Shown here: positions 9,122 to 17,362 of the stretch, piece by piece
Numbering within the stretch: position 1 is the first letter of the stretch
Layout of the letters: every line of letters starts with the position of its first letter
NCBI GenBank assembly: GCA_003058495.1
Contig: QBVC01000028.1
Location: 40,571-104,570 of the forward strand
Length of the DNA stretch: 64,000 nucleotides
From: a gamma proteobacterium symbiont of Ctena orbiculata
Lineage (GTDB): Bacteria > Pseudomonadota > Gammaproteobacteria > Chromatiales > Chromatiaceae
Direction: 5' to 3'
Notes under the pieces: generated by a model
Databases searched by the model: none
Seen by the model: only the letters and a program-made list of their open reading frames with translations
What the model was told of the DNA's origin: nothing
Made by a program: the position numbers and the translations under genes

Positions 9122-10561
9122 ATGAAAACTCTTCTGACACTGATCGCCGGCACGCTGCTGGCCGCATCCGCCTGGGGGGATCCTGCCGCGGAGAGCGCGG
9201 TCACCGACCGGAACACCCTGGCGAGGGTCGGCGACCGGATCATCACCTTTCCCCAGTTGAACACCCAGCTGAACAGCACGGCTGTGGTCGGCGTCTCGAT
9301 CCCCGCATTGGGCACCCCCGATCGACACCGGGTGATGCTGACCCTGCTGGACAGGGCGATCAGCCTCAATCTGCTCTACCTGGATGCGCTCGATAAGGCG
9401 CTGCCTGAGGATCCCGGCTACCGTCAGGAACTCAAGGCGTACACCGACGGCATGCTGGCCGGGCTCTATCGTAAAGCCTACCTGAAAAAGGATATCGCCA
9501 TCAGCGAAGACGAGATCGCCGAATATATGCAGCGTCACTTTGCACGGGGAACGGTATTGGACGACAAGATGCGCCCTTTGATCGAGGCAAAGGTAAAGAA
9601 GGCGAAATACGTAAGGCACAAACGGGGCTTGCGTGCCCATCTGCGTGACGGCATGGATGTGAAGATAGCGATCCGGCACCTCGAGATCGAGGATGACCCA
9701 CTGCGCAGCGATCAACAGGTGATCGCGGAATACGCGGGCATCAAAATGACTTGGGGCGAGACCAAGAAGTACCTCACGACCTTGAACAACTCGATCGATC
9801 TCGACAGGCGGTTGCAGACCCTGGACAAACTCATAGACAACCGCCTGTTGGCAAAGCGGGGACGCGAGGCAGGCTTGGATCAGGATCCCGGTTATCAATC
9901 GGCGCTGGCGGAGTTCAGCGTGACGCGGCTGGTGAATCTGCACCGCAGTCGATTGATAGCGGGCATGGAACCGAGCGCGCAGGAGATCGACGACTATTTT
10001 GCAAGGCACCGGCAGCGCATCACCTTCAACGAACACCGCAAACTGCAGATGGTGGTACTGCAGGATGAGCGGACAGCCCAGGATATACTGGAAAAGTTGG
10101 AGAAGGGGGAGCTTACCATCTACCAGGCCGCGCGCGACCACTCCATCGATCCGAGGGCGAGACAGACCCTGGGCGACTTCGGCTGGGTCGAGGAGGGCAG
10201 CGGATTTCCCGCCCTGGATGAGTTGGTCTTCGCCCTTGAGATCGGTGAGCTGGGAGGCCCGGTTGAGACCCCTGCCGGCTGGCATATCGTAGTAGTGAGC
10301 GAACAAAAGACGGCGAAGTATACAGCTATCGAAGATCCGGATACCCGGCACAAGACCCGCAAGCTGTTGCTGAAAGAGCGCCTCAACGACTACCTGGCGG
10401 AGCTGCGCAGACAGGATTACCCGGTGGTCGTCTATGAAGAGAACCTGAACAGGCTGCTGCAGGAGGAGGCGCAGTGGATCGCCGCCAAGAGCAGGGAGAT
10501 GAAGCAGCACCCGGAGCGCGCCCGCATCATCCTCGAGGAGATGAAGGCACTGGTGGAGTAG
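9122..10561 (+). CDS. Periplasmic parvulin-type peptidyl-prolyl isomerase
   Basis: A 479-residue protein from ATG 9122, preceded by GGAGG at 9113-9117; an upstream in-frame ATG at 9080 lacks a signal peptide. The N-terminus (MKTLLTLIAGTLLAASAWG) is a cleavable signal peptide. A charged SurA/PrsA-like chaperone region follows, and a parvulin domain occupies about residues 290-375, recognisable by YQAARDHSIDP, LGDFGWVEEG, ALEIGELGGPV and GWHIVVV. The C-terminus is a long charged helix. Parvulin foldases of this type assist folding of exported proteins. Placement directly after the nine-haem cytochrome, on the same strand, suggests that protein as a client, which is inference. Confidence 0.85.
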   Translation: MKTLLTLIAGTLLAASAWGDPAAESAVTDRNTLARVGDRIITFPQLNTQLNSTAVVGVSIPALGTPDRHRVMLTLLDRAISLNLLYLDALDKALPEDPGYRQELKAYTDGMLAGLYRKAYLKKDIAISEDEIAEYMQRHFARGTVLDDKMRPLIEAKVKKAKYVRHKRGLRAHLRDGMDVKIAIRHLEIEDDPLRSDQQVIAEYAGIKMTWGETKKYLTTLNNSIDLDRRLQTLDKLIDNRLLAKRGREAGLDQDPGYQSALAEFSVTRLVNLHRSRLIAGMEPSAQEIDDYFARHRQRITFNEHRKLQMVVLQDERTAQDILEKLEKGELTIYQAARDHSIDPRARQTLGDFGWVEEGSGFPALDELVFALEIGELGGPVETPAGWHIVVVSEQKTAKYTAIEDPDTRHKTRKLLLKERLNDYLAELRRQDYPVVVYEENLNRLLQEEAQWIAAKSREMKQHPERARIILEEMKALVE

Positions 10562-10576
10562 TGGCGGTAAATGGCA

Positions 10577-11026
10577 CTACTCATTACTCCGCTCCAAGGT
10601 ATATGTCACCCCCGGCGAATGGCCAATCAGGGTTTTATACTTAATCTTGTTAGGGCTTGCGTAAAGAATCTGGTAGACCTTGATTTCAGGCCCGAAAGGA
10701 CTTTTATCGACAGTAGGGTCATTTATGGTTACGTATAGATACCCATCGCAATACCAGCTTCTGGTTTCGCTCGGACCATGCTCCACCAGTTTCCCTGCTT
10801 GATATATTTTTATATTCAATGACATTTTTTCGTTATCGGTGTATGTGACGGTTTGAGTGTTGGTATAGTCCTGGACATGGTTGTAGGTGGAGGACACCCA
10901 CGAACCGAGAAAATGATTGCAGTCGAATGGGGGCTTGGCCGAATTAGACGTGATTGGTGAATCAGGCTTGGATATAGCGGCTCCTGAAACCAAGACTAGA
11001 AAAACTAACGAAAATATTTTTTTCAC
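10577..11026 (-). CDS. Exported hypothetical protein
   Basis: A 149-residue protein from GTG 11026 with AAGGAAG about 9 nt upstream. An N-terminal signal peptide (MKKIFSLVFLVLVSGAAIS) precedes a beta-rich region with a single early cysteine (FDCNHF) and a second one in SWYCDGYLYV. No family is recognised. The fold looks like a small lipocalin-like or DUF-type beta domain exported to the periplasm. It ends 16 nt from the convergent foldase gene. Local composition is more AT-rich than the cytochrome genes, hinting at a later acquisition. Confidence 0.6.
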   Translation of the reverse strand: MKKIFSLVFLVLVSGAAISKPDSPITSNSAKPPFDCNHFLGSWVSSTYNHVQDYTNTQTVTYTDNEKMSLNIKIYQAGKLVEHGPSETRSWYCDGYLYVTINDPTVDKSPFGPEIKVYQILYASPNKIKYKTLIGHSPGVTYTLERSNE

Positions 11027-11053
11027 GAAATGTTCTTCCTTGTTCGAAATTTT

Positions 11054-11599
11054 TTATTCATGCCAATATTGCGGCTGATTCAGTGCCTCTGCGCATTGAA
11101 CCTTTCCCTTGACCTTGCCGATAATCCCTTGTTTTAATTCCACCACCATCCAGGCATCCGTATTCTTTTCAGCTATGGGATAGGGCGCTTCAAAGCCGAT
11201 AATACCAGCCGTGCTAAATCCAAAACGCGGATAGTATTCTGGGTGGCCAAGCACAAAGACCAACGCCACCCCCGACCCGCTCAATTGACTTAGTCCCTCT
11301 CTGACAAGGCGAGTGCCGATTCCTTGATTTTGGGCCTCGGGCAGAACCGCGAGTGGTGCAAGTAATTGTACCGATAACGACTCGTCAGTTTGTGTGATGG
11401 ATGCGTTTGTGCAGAGTACATGACCGACAATTCTACCGTTCCTTACCGCAACAAGAGACAACAAAGGAGACGCAGTTTCATCCTCAAACAAATCATTAAC
11501 GAGCTTTGCTATTTCAGGGCCCTCCTGCTCTCCAAATGCCTGGATATGTACTGTTTCAATCTCTGATTTATCGGCCGCTGTGGATTTTCTGATTTCCAT
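11054..11599 (-). CDS. GNAT-family N-acetyltransferase
   Basis: A 181-residue single-domain GNAT protein. The acetyl-CoA-binding motif A is visible as LAVLPEAQNQGIGTRLVREG (Q/RxxGxG/A). It is followed by VALVFVLGHPEYYPRFGF, a signature of the YhbS-like subgroup of predicted N-acetyltransferases, and a C-terminal hydrophobic strand. The acceptor substrate cannot be read from the sequence. It starts 200 nt after the methyltransferase gene on the same strand and is followed after 27 nt by the exported hypothetical gene. Confidence 0.88.
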   Translation of the reverse strand: MEIRKSTAADKSEIETVHIQAFGEQEGPEIAKLVNDLFEDETASPLLSLVAVRNGRIVGHVLCTNASITQTDESLSVQLLAPLAVLPEAQNQGIGTRLVREGLSQLSGSGVALVFVLGHPEYYPRFGFSTAGIIGFEAPYPIAEKNTDAWMVVELKQGIIGKVKGKVQCAEALNQPQYWHE

Positions 11600-11806
11600 G
11601 ACTCTATTTATCTTGCTGTCGCTAACCTATATTCAAAGGCACATCACCTTTAGTCCCGACAATATACCCGCTTCAAGCAGCAGTCATTCCGCGATCCTGA
11701 TCCTGCGATATAGGCTGGATAGCAGGCCGATTGCACCTGGCTAATCGGACAAGTTGACTCATAGCTGCAAATTAGAGGAGGTATACAAGGGGACTGTCGA
11801 TATCTC

Positions 11807-12676
11807 CTAGCTATTCTTGCAAATCACCAGGTCCTGATGACACATGATAGTTCTTTTCAGGATTTTACGGATGGTAAAGTATCTGCCCCAATTCTCCAGG
11901 ATATAGTCATCCGTATGATATGTGGTTTGGTAAAACTCGGGTAGACCGTCAGTGCCGTCCCCAACCGTGTAGAAGAAGCCGGATTCGGCCAGCTGTGTCC
12001 TATATTCTTCAGGGGCGTTGGCAAACAACTCTTCGCCGTGAGTTGTAAGCAGTAAAATGCCATCCGACCTGGTAACCCGCTTTAACTCTTCGAGCCAGGC
12101 AAACTGCATGGTTTCAGGCAGATGGGTAAATACGGATATGGAGTAGACCATATCGAATAGATTATCCTCAAATGGCAGAGGCGGCATGGCTTTATTGGTT
12201 ACGAACTCACCCACATAGGATAATTCGCTTCGACACCAGGCTATTGCCTCATCATCAATATCACTGCCGTAGAATCTACTCTGTCTGAAATATTTTGAAA
12301 GATAGTTGATTACGCGCCCGCAACCACAGCCGAAGTCCAGGATGCGACTGTGTGGTTTCATGTCATCAATTGTGCGGGTTGTGTTGTATATATTATATGC
12401 GAGTAGTCTGCCTGCGCCGTGAAAGCTGCTCAGGCTCCCGTCGCCATGAACCCTTTTTCGCAGATGCTCGGGAGGCGATGTTGCCGGGTTGTTGTACAGC
12501 ATCCGGTCTTTTATCGATTGCGGTATGCCGGGGCGATCTTCATTTAGGCCGTATGAGAGACAGTGTTCCAGGCCGGATGCGAAAGCGCGGTTTTTTACCG
12601 CTTCAGAGACATCGGGATTCAGTCTTAAGTAGGTTGTCTCATCAAAGTCCCTGGATAAGAGCTGTGCAATCTCCAT
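11807..12676 (-). CDS. SAM-dependent methyltransferase
   Basis: A 289-residue protein with a class I methyltransferase core in its second half: SRILDFGCGCGRVINYL as motif I, SDIDDEAIAWC as the acidic loop, and FDMVYSISVFTHLPE as motif IV. About 90 residues of alpha-helical N-terminus precede the core; the opening (FDETTYLRLNPDVSEAV) resembles a short repeat found at the start of proteins of polysaccharide or lipid modification clusters. Substrate unknown. Gaps of about 200 nt downstream and 90 nt upstream contain no other gene. Confidence 0.82.
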   Translation of the reverse strand: MEIAQLLSRDFDETTYLRLNPDVSEAVKNRAFASGLEHCLSYGLNEDRPGIPQSIKDRMLYNNPATSPPEHLRKRVHGDGSLSSFHGAGRLLAYNIYNTTRTIDDMKPHSRILDFGCGCGRVINYLSKYFRQSRFYGSDIDDEAIAWCRSELSYVGEFVTNKAMPPLPFEDNLFDMVYSISVFTHLPETMQFAWLEELKRVTRSDGILLLTTHGEELFANAPEEYRTQLAESGFFYTVGDGTDGLPEFYQTTYHTDDYILENWGRYFTIRKILKRTIMCHQDLVICKNS

Positions 12677-12766
12677 TGCCTACTGTCCTTGTGGTTCCAT
12701 TCGGTTTGAGGTGCAGCATACGTTATCCGGTAAGCACCATCAAACGGGTTTTACTGCTAGCGGCGC

Positions 12767-13198
12767 CTATGAAATATCGGCAGTGGTATTGTGGCTGAGT
12801 ATTCTAGGCCAACGCTCATAGGCGGCGTCCTCCATCTCCGGGGTGATGGTGACCACGTAGACACGTCGCTCCCTCTCCCAGTGGGCCACCAGGCCCTGGA
12901 TCCATTTCCCCGGGGTGACGTCGAACCAGTGGCTGCGGCCCTCCATGTCCACCTCCATGAACTGGCTGACCAGCAGCTTTACCGGAATCGGCCGCCAGCG
13001 GTCCCAGCGTCCGCCGTAGATGGCATCGAGCCTCGCCCAGCCCCCCAACGGCAGCCTGCCGAGCTGCTGCCTGCGCCGGCCCCAGGGCAACAGGTCGGCG
13101 CCGCCGTGCCGGTTTTTCACCGGCAGGCAGGCCTTGGCGTCGGGGAATTTGGTGCGGAATTCCCGGCCGTTTAGGGTGTAGTGGACGGCGGTGCACAC
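12767..13198 (-). CDS. SRAP-like (SOS response-associated) protein, degenerate short form
   Basis: A 143-residue protein from GTG 13198. It begins MCTAVHY, placing a cysteine at position 2 as in the SRAP/HMCES/YedK family, where Cys2 crosslinks to abasic sites. LPWGRR (38-42) matches the family WG motif. SQFMEVD (79-84) matches the segment carrying the active-site Glu, and VYVVTITPE (113-121) the conserved strand. The usual C-terminal IHxRMP is replaced by YERWPRIL (127-134), so the catalytic His is missing. It is shorter than the usual 220 residues. It is the last gene of a lexA-polymerase-SRAP cassette, separated by repeat A, which supports a DNA-damage role. Family membership is inferred from motif positions, not from a search. 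Confidence 0.55.
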   Translation of the reverse strand: MCTAVHYTLNGREFRTKFPDAKACLPVKNRHGGADLLPWGRRRQQLGRLPLGGWARLDAIYGGRWDRWRPIPVKLLVSQFMEVDMEGRSHWFDVTPGKWIQGLVAHWERERRVYVVTITPEMEDAAYERWPRILSHNTTADIS

Positions 13199-13210
13199 GG
13201 TTACTTGGGT

Positions 13211-13332
13211 AATTTTGAATTTTGAATTATGAATTTTGAATTGATGCGTGCGCTTACGCGCACATCCCTTTTAAACAAGCGTGAGCGAAGCGAACACCTT
13301 AATTCAAAATTCATAATTCAAAATTCAAAATT
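13211..13332. repeat. Interspersed element copy A (heptad-arm element)
   Basis: 122 nt between the polymerase and SRAP-like genes. The left arm 13211-13242 is four AATTNTG heptads plus AATT (32 nt). The core 13243-13300 has two hairpins: GTGCGC-TTAC-GCGCAC and the imperfect GTGAGCG-AAG-CGAACAC. The right arm 13301-13332 is the inverted 32-nt counterpart. The right arm encodes the last residues of the polymerase and its TGA stop. The space to the SRAP-like start is only 12 nt. Confidence 0.9.
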
Positions 13333-14586
13333 ATTCATAAGAATGGTTTCCCTGTGCCCAAACGGCTTCCAGGCCGGGGCGATGACATTGGGCATCTTCG
13401 ATCGGCTCAGCAGGCGAACGGGGGCCAGGGTGAATTCGCCGTAGCGCTGGTTGATATGGTCCATGGCCTGGTTGAGGCGGTCCTGGCGCTGGTGGTCCGG
13501 CTCCAGGAAATCGAACTGGTAGTCGGCGTAGCGGGGATCGAGGGCGGTGATCTGGACCTGGTGACAGCCCTGGCCGGCCCAGTGGTGGTCGAGGAAGTCC
13601 TGGCACATGGCGACGATGGTCGGGCCGTGGTCGGTGGGCGGGTCGCAACGGTATTTGCGGGCCAGATAGCCCTCGGCGATACGCACCCCGACATAGAAGT
13701 GGCTGGCGCGGAAATGGTGCAGGCGCAGCCGGGTGGCCACCTTTTCCGCCATGTGCAGGAGAAAGGTTTCGACCACCTCGCGTTGGCGGGTGTCGGGGGG
13801 CATGACCTTGCCGTGACCGATCGATTTCGGCGCCTCGACGTCGGTGTGCACCGGCTCGGGATCGAGCCCCTGGGTCATCAGCCAGATGCGCCGTCCCGGA
13901 TTGCCGAAGCGGCGCCCGATCTCGCCGATGGGCAGGCGCCGCATGTCGGCGCAGGTGTAGACGCCCCGTTCCGCCAGGTAGCGGCCTATCCCCCTGGCGA
14001 TACCACACAACTCGGTGACCGGCACCCTGGCGAGGGTCTGCCGCGCCGTGCCGGGGGGGATAATGGTCAGGCCGTTGGGCTTGTTGAGCTTGGCGGCGTA
14101 CTTGGCGGTGGTCTTGTCGCCGCTGACCCCCACCGAGCAGAGCACCCCCCCGGAGGCCTCCAGCACCGTCTGCTTGACCTGGCGGGCGATCCGTTGCGGG
14201 GTGCCGAGGAGGCGCTGGCAATGGGTGATGTCGAGGAAGGCCTCGTCCACCGAGAAGACCTCCCTGTCCGGGGTGATGGTGGAGAGCGCCTCCATGATAC
14301 GGGTGGAGACCTGGGCATAGCGCTCCGGGTTGGCCGGCACCTGGATAAATCCGGGACAGATCCGCTGCGCCTCCTTCAGCCGCATGCCGGTATGCACCCC
14401 ATAGGCGCGGGCCTCGTAGGAGCAGGTGATGATGCAGGTTCCCTGGGCGCCGTTGGTGATGCCGATGGGCCGCCCCTGCAGCTCCGGGTGGTCGATCTGC
14501 TCCACGCTGCAGAAGAAGGCGTTCATGTCCACCAGGATCATGGCGCGGGACCAGTGGGTGTGGGGGAGGGTGTCGTCGGAAAACAT
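13318..14586 (-). CDS. Y-family translesion DNA polymerase (DinB/UmuC-like)
   Basis: A 422-residue Y-family polymerase. The palm motifs are intact: ILVDMNAFF with catalytic Asp20, and FSVDEAFLDI with Asp114/Glu115. CSYEARAYGVHTGM (55-68) is the conserved fingers motif, and a helix-hairpin-helix region (ELCGIARGIGRYLAE) and little-finger domain follow. The acidic-site sequence is DinB-like, the length UmuC-like. No umuD gene is present; lexA lies immediately upstream, so SOS induction is expected. A later in-frame ATG at 14541 starts one residue before ILVDMN and is an alternative start. The final residues NNFEF and the TGA stop are encoded by repeat A, so the native C-terminus was altered by that element. 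Confidence 0.9.
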   Translation of the reverse strand: MFSDDTLPHTHWSRAMILVDMNAFFCSVEQIDHPELQGRPIGITNGAQGTCIITCSYEARAYGVHTGMRLKEAQRICPGFIQVPANPERYAQVSTRIMEALSTITPDREVFSVDEAFLDITHCQRLLGTPQRIARQVKQTVLEASGGVLCSVGVSGDKTTAKYAAKLNKPNGLTIIPPGTARQTLARVPVTELCGIARGIGRYLAERGVYTCADMRRLPIGEIGRRFGNPGRRIWLMTQGLDPEPVHTDVEAPKSIGHGKVMPPDTRQREVVETFLLHMAEKVATRLRLHHFRASHFYVGVRIAEGYLARKYRCDPPTDHGPTIVAMCQDFLDHHWAGQGCHQVQITALDPRYADYQFDFLEPDHQRQDRLNQAMDHINQRYGEFTLAPVRLLSRSKMPNVIAPAWKPFGHRETILMNNFEF

Positions 14587-14597
14587 GGATTTGGGAT

Positions 14598-14712
14598 AAT
14601 TGTGAATTGTGAATTTTGAATTATGAATTGAGGTGTTCGCTTCGCTTACGCTTATTTAAAAAAGGTGTGCGCGTAAGCGCACGCATCAATTCAAAATTCA
14701 TAATTAAAAATT
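14598..14712. repeat. Interspersed element copy B
   Basis: 115 nt filling the lexA-polymerase gap. The left arm 14598-14629 is four heptads plus AATT. The core has the GGTGTTCGCTTCGCTTACG block and the hairpin GTGCGC-GTAA-GCGCAC. The right arm 14688-14712 has three heptads plus AATT with one substitution. It is inverted relative to copy A with respect to the genes. It starts 2 nt after the lexA TGA and ends 11 nt before the polymerase ATG. Confidence 0.9.
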
Positions 14713-14714
14713 AA

Positions 14715-15308
14715 TCAGTACCTTCTTAGTTGACACACCAACACCCCCTGAATCCGCACCCGCTTCGCCGCATAGATCATCGGGGGGATCTCGGGGTTTT
14801 CGGCAATCAGCTTGATACGGCCGCTCTTGAGGCGCCTGAGACGCTTCAGGGTGGCCTCCTGGTCGTCGATCAGGGCCACCACGATGGCGCCGTCGTCGGC
14901 GGTGTCGCAGCGCTCGATCACCGCCAGGTCGCCGTCGAGGATGCCGGCGTCGATCATGGAGTCTCCCTTCACCTGCAGGGCGTAGCGGTCGGGGCCGAAC
15001 AGGTCGTTCAGCTCGAGGCGCTCCTGGCCGGCAATGGCCTCGATGGGCTGGCCCGCTGCGATGCGGCCCAGCAGGGGGAGGCTGGTCTTCGAGAGCGCCT
15101 CCTCATCGGCCAGCTCGATGCCGCGCTTGCGGCCGGCTATCAGGCGAATCACTCCTGCCTCGGCCAGGGCCTGCACATGGCGATGGGCGGTGCCTTTGGA
15201 GCTGATGCCGATGCCTTCGGCGATCTCGATCAGCGAAGGGGCGTATCCCCGCCTTTTCAGGTAGCGGCGGATAAAGGCCAGGGTCCGGTCCTGGGTAGGG
15301 GTTAGCAT
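14715..15308 (-). CDS. lexA: LexA-type SOS repressor
   Basis: A 197-residue LexA. The N-terminal winged-helix DNA-binding domain (LTPTQDRTLAFIRRYLKRRG; recognition helix near SSKGTAHRHVQAL) is followed by a self-cleavage site Ala85-Gly86 in RIAAGQP and the S24 peptidase dyad Ser117 (KGDSM) and Lys155 (ATLKRL). It represses SOS genes and cleaves itself on RecA activation. GGAG overlaps the 15316-15319 region 8 nt before the ATG. Two GAAC-N7-GAAC boxes lie just upstream, consistent with autoregulation. The recognition helix differs from the E. coli type, consistent with a non-canonical operator. It heads the polymerase and SRAP-like genes. Confidence 0.93.
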   Translation of the reverse strand: MLTPTQDRTLAFIRRYLKRRGYAPSLIEIAEGIGISSKGTAHRHVQALAEAGVIRLIAGRKRGIELADEEALSKTSLPLLGRIAAGQPIEAIAGQERLELNDLFGPDRYALQVKGDSMIDAGILDGDLAVIERCDTADDGAIVVALIDDQEATLKRLRRLKSGRIKLIAENPEIPPMIYAAKRVRIQGVLVCQLRRY

Positions 15309-15312
15309 GCTT

Positions 15313-15363
15313 GTTCTCCAAATGTTCCGTTGAGTGACTTAGAGTTTAGAACATTAGAGGAAC
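15313..15363 (-). promoter_or_regulatory. Candidate paired LexA operators, GAAC-N7-GAAC
   Basis: GAACATTTGGAGAAC is present on the minus strand at 15313-15327, overlapping the lexA ribosome binding site, and GAACATTAGAGGAAC on the plus strand at 15349-15363. They match at 12 of 15 positions and face each other 21 nt apart. Both are direct repeats of GAAC with a 7-nt spacer, the spacing of the direct-repeat (alphaproteobacterial-type GTTC-N7-GTTC) LexA box, not the E. coli CTGT-N8-ACAG palindrome. Confidence 0.6.
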
Positions 15364-15380
15364 TTTTGATAGGGGGGATG

Positions 15381-15502
15381 AATTATGAATTTTGAATTGT
15401 GAATTTTGAATTCTGGTGTTCGCTGCGCTCACGATTGTTTACTAAAGGGTGTGCGCATAGCGCACGCATCAATTCAAAATTCATAATTCAAGATTCAAAA
15501 TT
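15381..15502. repeat. Interspersed element copy C
   Basis: 122 nt in the divergent region between lexA and the membrane protein gene. The left arm 15381-15412 and right arm 15471-15502 each have four heptads plus AATT. The core 15413-15470 carries GGTGTTCGCTGCGCTCACG and the hairpin GTGCGC-ATA-GCGCAC. It ends 17 nt upstream of the outer LexA operator. It is the only copy in a divergent rather than intercistronic gap. Confidence 0.9.
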
Positions 15503-15579
15503 AAACAAACCTCTTTGTTTTTGATCGAGAAATTCCCTACAATCCCATGATAAATAAAAGATATTTTGGGGATAGAGTC

Positions 15580-15936
15580 ATGCCGAACCGGGTCCTGCAG
15601 CGTCTTGCGCTGATTCTCGCTATCGTGATGTTGAGTGTATGGGGCGTAGTCCTGATCGTCGATCCCCATTTGATCGCCGGTTATTTCAGTGCCGAGCCGG
15701 TCAATCTGGCCTTTGCCGGCATGATGGGGGCGGCCCTGCTTGGATTGGCCTTTATCTCATTGGCCGGCGTTACCCGTTGGATGCATACGCCGCGGGCCCT
15801 GGGTATTGCCATGGCCATTTTGGTGGTGGAAACCGCCTACCTGATGCTGGGCTCCGGCGACATGTTGGTGACCATGCCCACCACAATAAGCCTGGTGACA
15901 GCCGCCGCCGTGGCCTTCTTTCTGCTTGTGGGCTGA
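15580..15936 (+). CDS. Four-helix integral membrane protein, unknown
   Basis: A 118-residue protein from ATG 15580, chosen because TGGGGATAGA lies just upstream; an ATG at 15547 would add 11 polar residues. Four hydrophobic segments (about 9-28, 42-60, 68-86 and 95-116) with short charged loops make it an inner-membrane protein. No functional motif is seen and no family is recognised with confidence; it resembles small DUF4345-type membrane proteins in length and layout. It is transcribed divergently from lexA. Confidence 0.65.
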   Translation: MPNRVLQRLALILAIVMLSVWGVVLIVDPHLIAGYFSAEPVNLAFAGMMGAALLGLAFISLAGVTRWMHTPRALGIAMAILVVETAYLMLGSGDMLVTMPTTISLVTAAAVAFFLLVG

Positions 15937-16231
15937 AGTTGCCACGGACTCGAGGCGTGTGTGGATAGGCTGTCGAGCCGCCGAGACTGAAATGGTCACG
16001 CCGTACCGTTTTGACTCATCTCCCCGGGCTCAGCTATTAAAATATATTTTACCCTTATTAATTAATCTTATTATCAAGATGGATGCCGGGGGTGCCACTT
16101 TTCAATAAATTAACGGCGTTCACTAAATTGAGTCAGTAATCACAATGATATTCATAGGGAATTTGTCAAAATTGGTATATAATTCCCAACTATATGCTCC
16201 AGCTGAGCTGATAATCTGGATTGAGTACTAC

Positions 16232-16256
16232 CCTATAGATGAGGATATTCTATAGG
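16232..16256. promoter_or_regulatory. Inverted repeat upstream of the orphan response regulator
   Basis: CCTATAG (16232-16238) and CTATAGG (16250-16256) form a perfect 7-bp inverted repeat with an 11-nt spacer, 120 nt before the regulator start. A TATAAT hexamer at 16178-16183 is a possible -10 box without a clear -35. No gene is seen in the rest of the 440-nt gap 15937-16376. The repeat could be a dimer binding site, for example for autoregulation. Confidence 0.35.
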
Positions 16257-16376
16257 AAGGTCACAGCAGGGAAGGGACGAAGCTGCGCAAACAGGATAGG
16301 CATGTCTGTGCCAATGGGTTGTTGAACCGCCCGCAACTTATTGGCCCAACATACATAAATGTAGCGTGGGGGATCT

Positions 16377-17069
16377 ATGTCAAGTGCAATAAACCTGCTG
16401 CTAGTCGAAGACGATGAAATGTTGGGTGATGGCATCCAGACCGTTCTGAGGCGTCGCGGATTGTCGATAGACTGGGTGCGTGATGGCCTCACGGCCATGC
16501 AGTCGTTGAAGGCTGCCCGCTATGATGTTCTGTTGCTCGATCTGAATATCCCCTGGCTCTCCGGGCTGGAGGTCCTGGCCCGTTTGCGCTCGGAGGGAAA
16601 TCAGATTCCGGTCCTCGTATTGACAGCGCGCTCAGAGGTTCTCGATCGCGTTCAGGCTCTGGATGGCGGCGCGGACGACTATGTGGTCAAGCCCTTCGAT
16701 ATCGAGGAGTTGTGCGCGCGCATTCGCGCTCTCCATCGCCGTCACAGCGGTCAGGGAGAGGAGATTCTGCGCCATGGTGAATTGACTCTGGATCCTTCCG
16801 CGCACACGGTGACCATACAGAGCAACGAGGTGTCACTCTCGGTGAAGGAGTTTGATATTCTCCAGAGCCTGATGGAGAACATGGGTCGGGTGATGTCGCG
16901 CCGCAAGCTGAGTGAGAAGGTATATTGTCTGGATGACGATGTCGAAAGCAACGCCATCGAGGTCCATATCCATCATCTACGCAAAAAACTCGGAGATCAT
17001 CCGATACGCACCGTGCGCGGGGTGGGATACGTGATAGAAAAACCAACGGGCACGTCTGCAAAACGCTAG
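16377..17069 (+). CDS. OmpR-family DNA-binding response regulator (orphan)
   Basis: A 230-residue two-domain regulator. The receiver domain has the acidic pocket EDD at 11-13, phosphoacceptor Asp55 in LLLDLNIPW and the conserved Lys in VVKPFD. The C-terminal winged-helix trans-activation domain (about 130-225) ends in VRGVGYVIEKP, as in QseB/PmrA-type proteins. GGGGGA precedes the ATG. No histidine kinase is adjacent, which is unusual because this subfamily is normally encoded with its kinase. The partner must be elsewhere. Confidence 0.93.
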   Translation: MSSAINLLLVEDDEMLGDGIQTVLRRRGLSIDWVRDGLTAMQSLKAARYDVLLLDLNIPWLSGLEVLARLRSEGNQIPVLVLTARSEVLDRVQALDGGADDYVVKPFDIEELCARIRALHRRHSGQGEEILRHGELTLDPSAHTVTIQSNEVSLSVKEFDILQSLMENMGRVMSRRKLSEKVYCLDDDVESNAIEVHIHHLRKKLGDHPIRTVRGVGYVIEKPTGTSAKR

Positions 17070-17362
17070 ATCATGACCAGGGAAGCAGCATCCAAGACGA
17101 CCCGGATCGGGGAGCTGGGCTAACTGTGAAGTTGTTTATACCTGTTTTAAGTAAAACTTAATTTAAGCCTGCTAGTTTTTTTATAACCAATCCATGTCTG
17201 GTCAAGCATTGATGTGAGACCATGGTCATCAAGGCGTTTTTCCGAAGCTGGCTGATCCTGGCGAGAAATTGTTCAACTGCCGAGTGCTGGACTGAATGAT
17301 TGGTTGTGTCGAGTGTTACGAAGATTTTGAAGTTTCGTAACCGATTGGTTAATTTACCCTTG

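Noticed and set aside
13211..15502. CRISPR array suggested by regularly spaced AT repeats
   Set aside because: Copies are over 1 kb apart with genes between them; there are no spacers and no cas genes.
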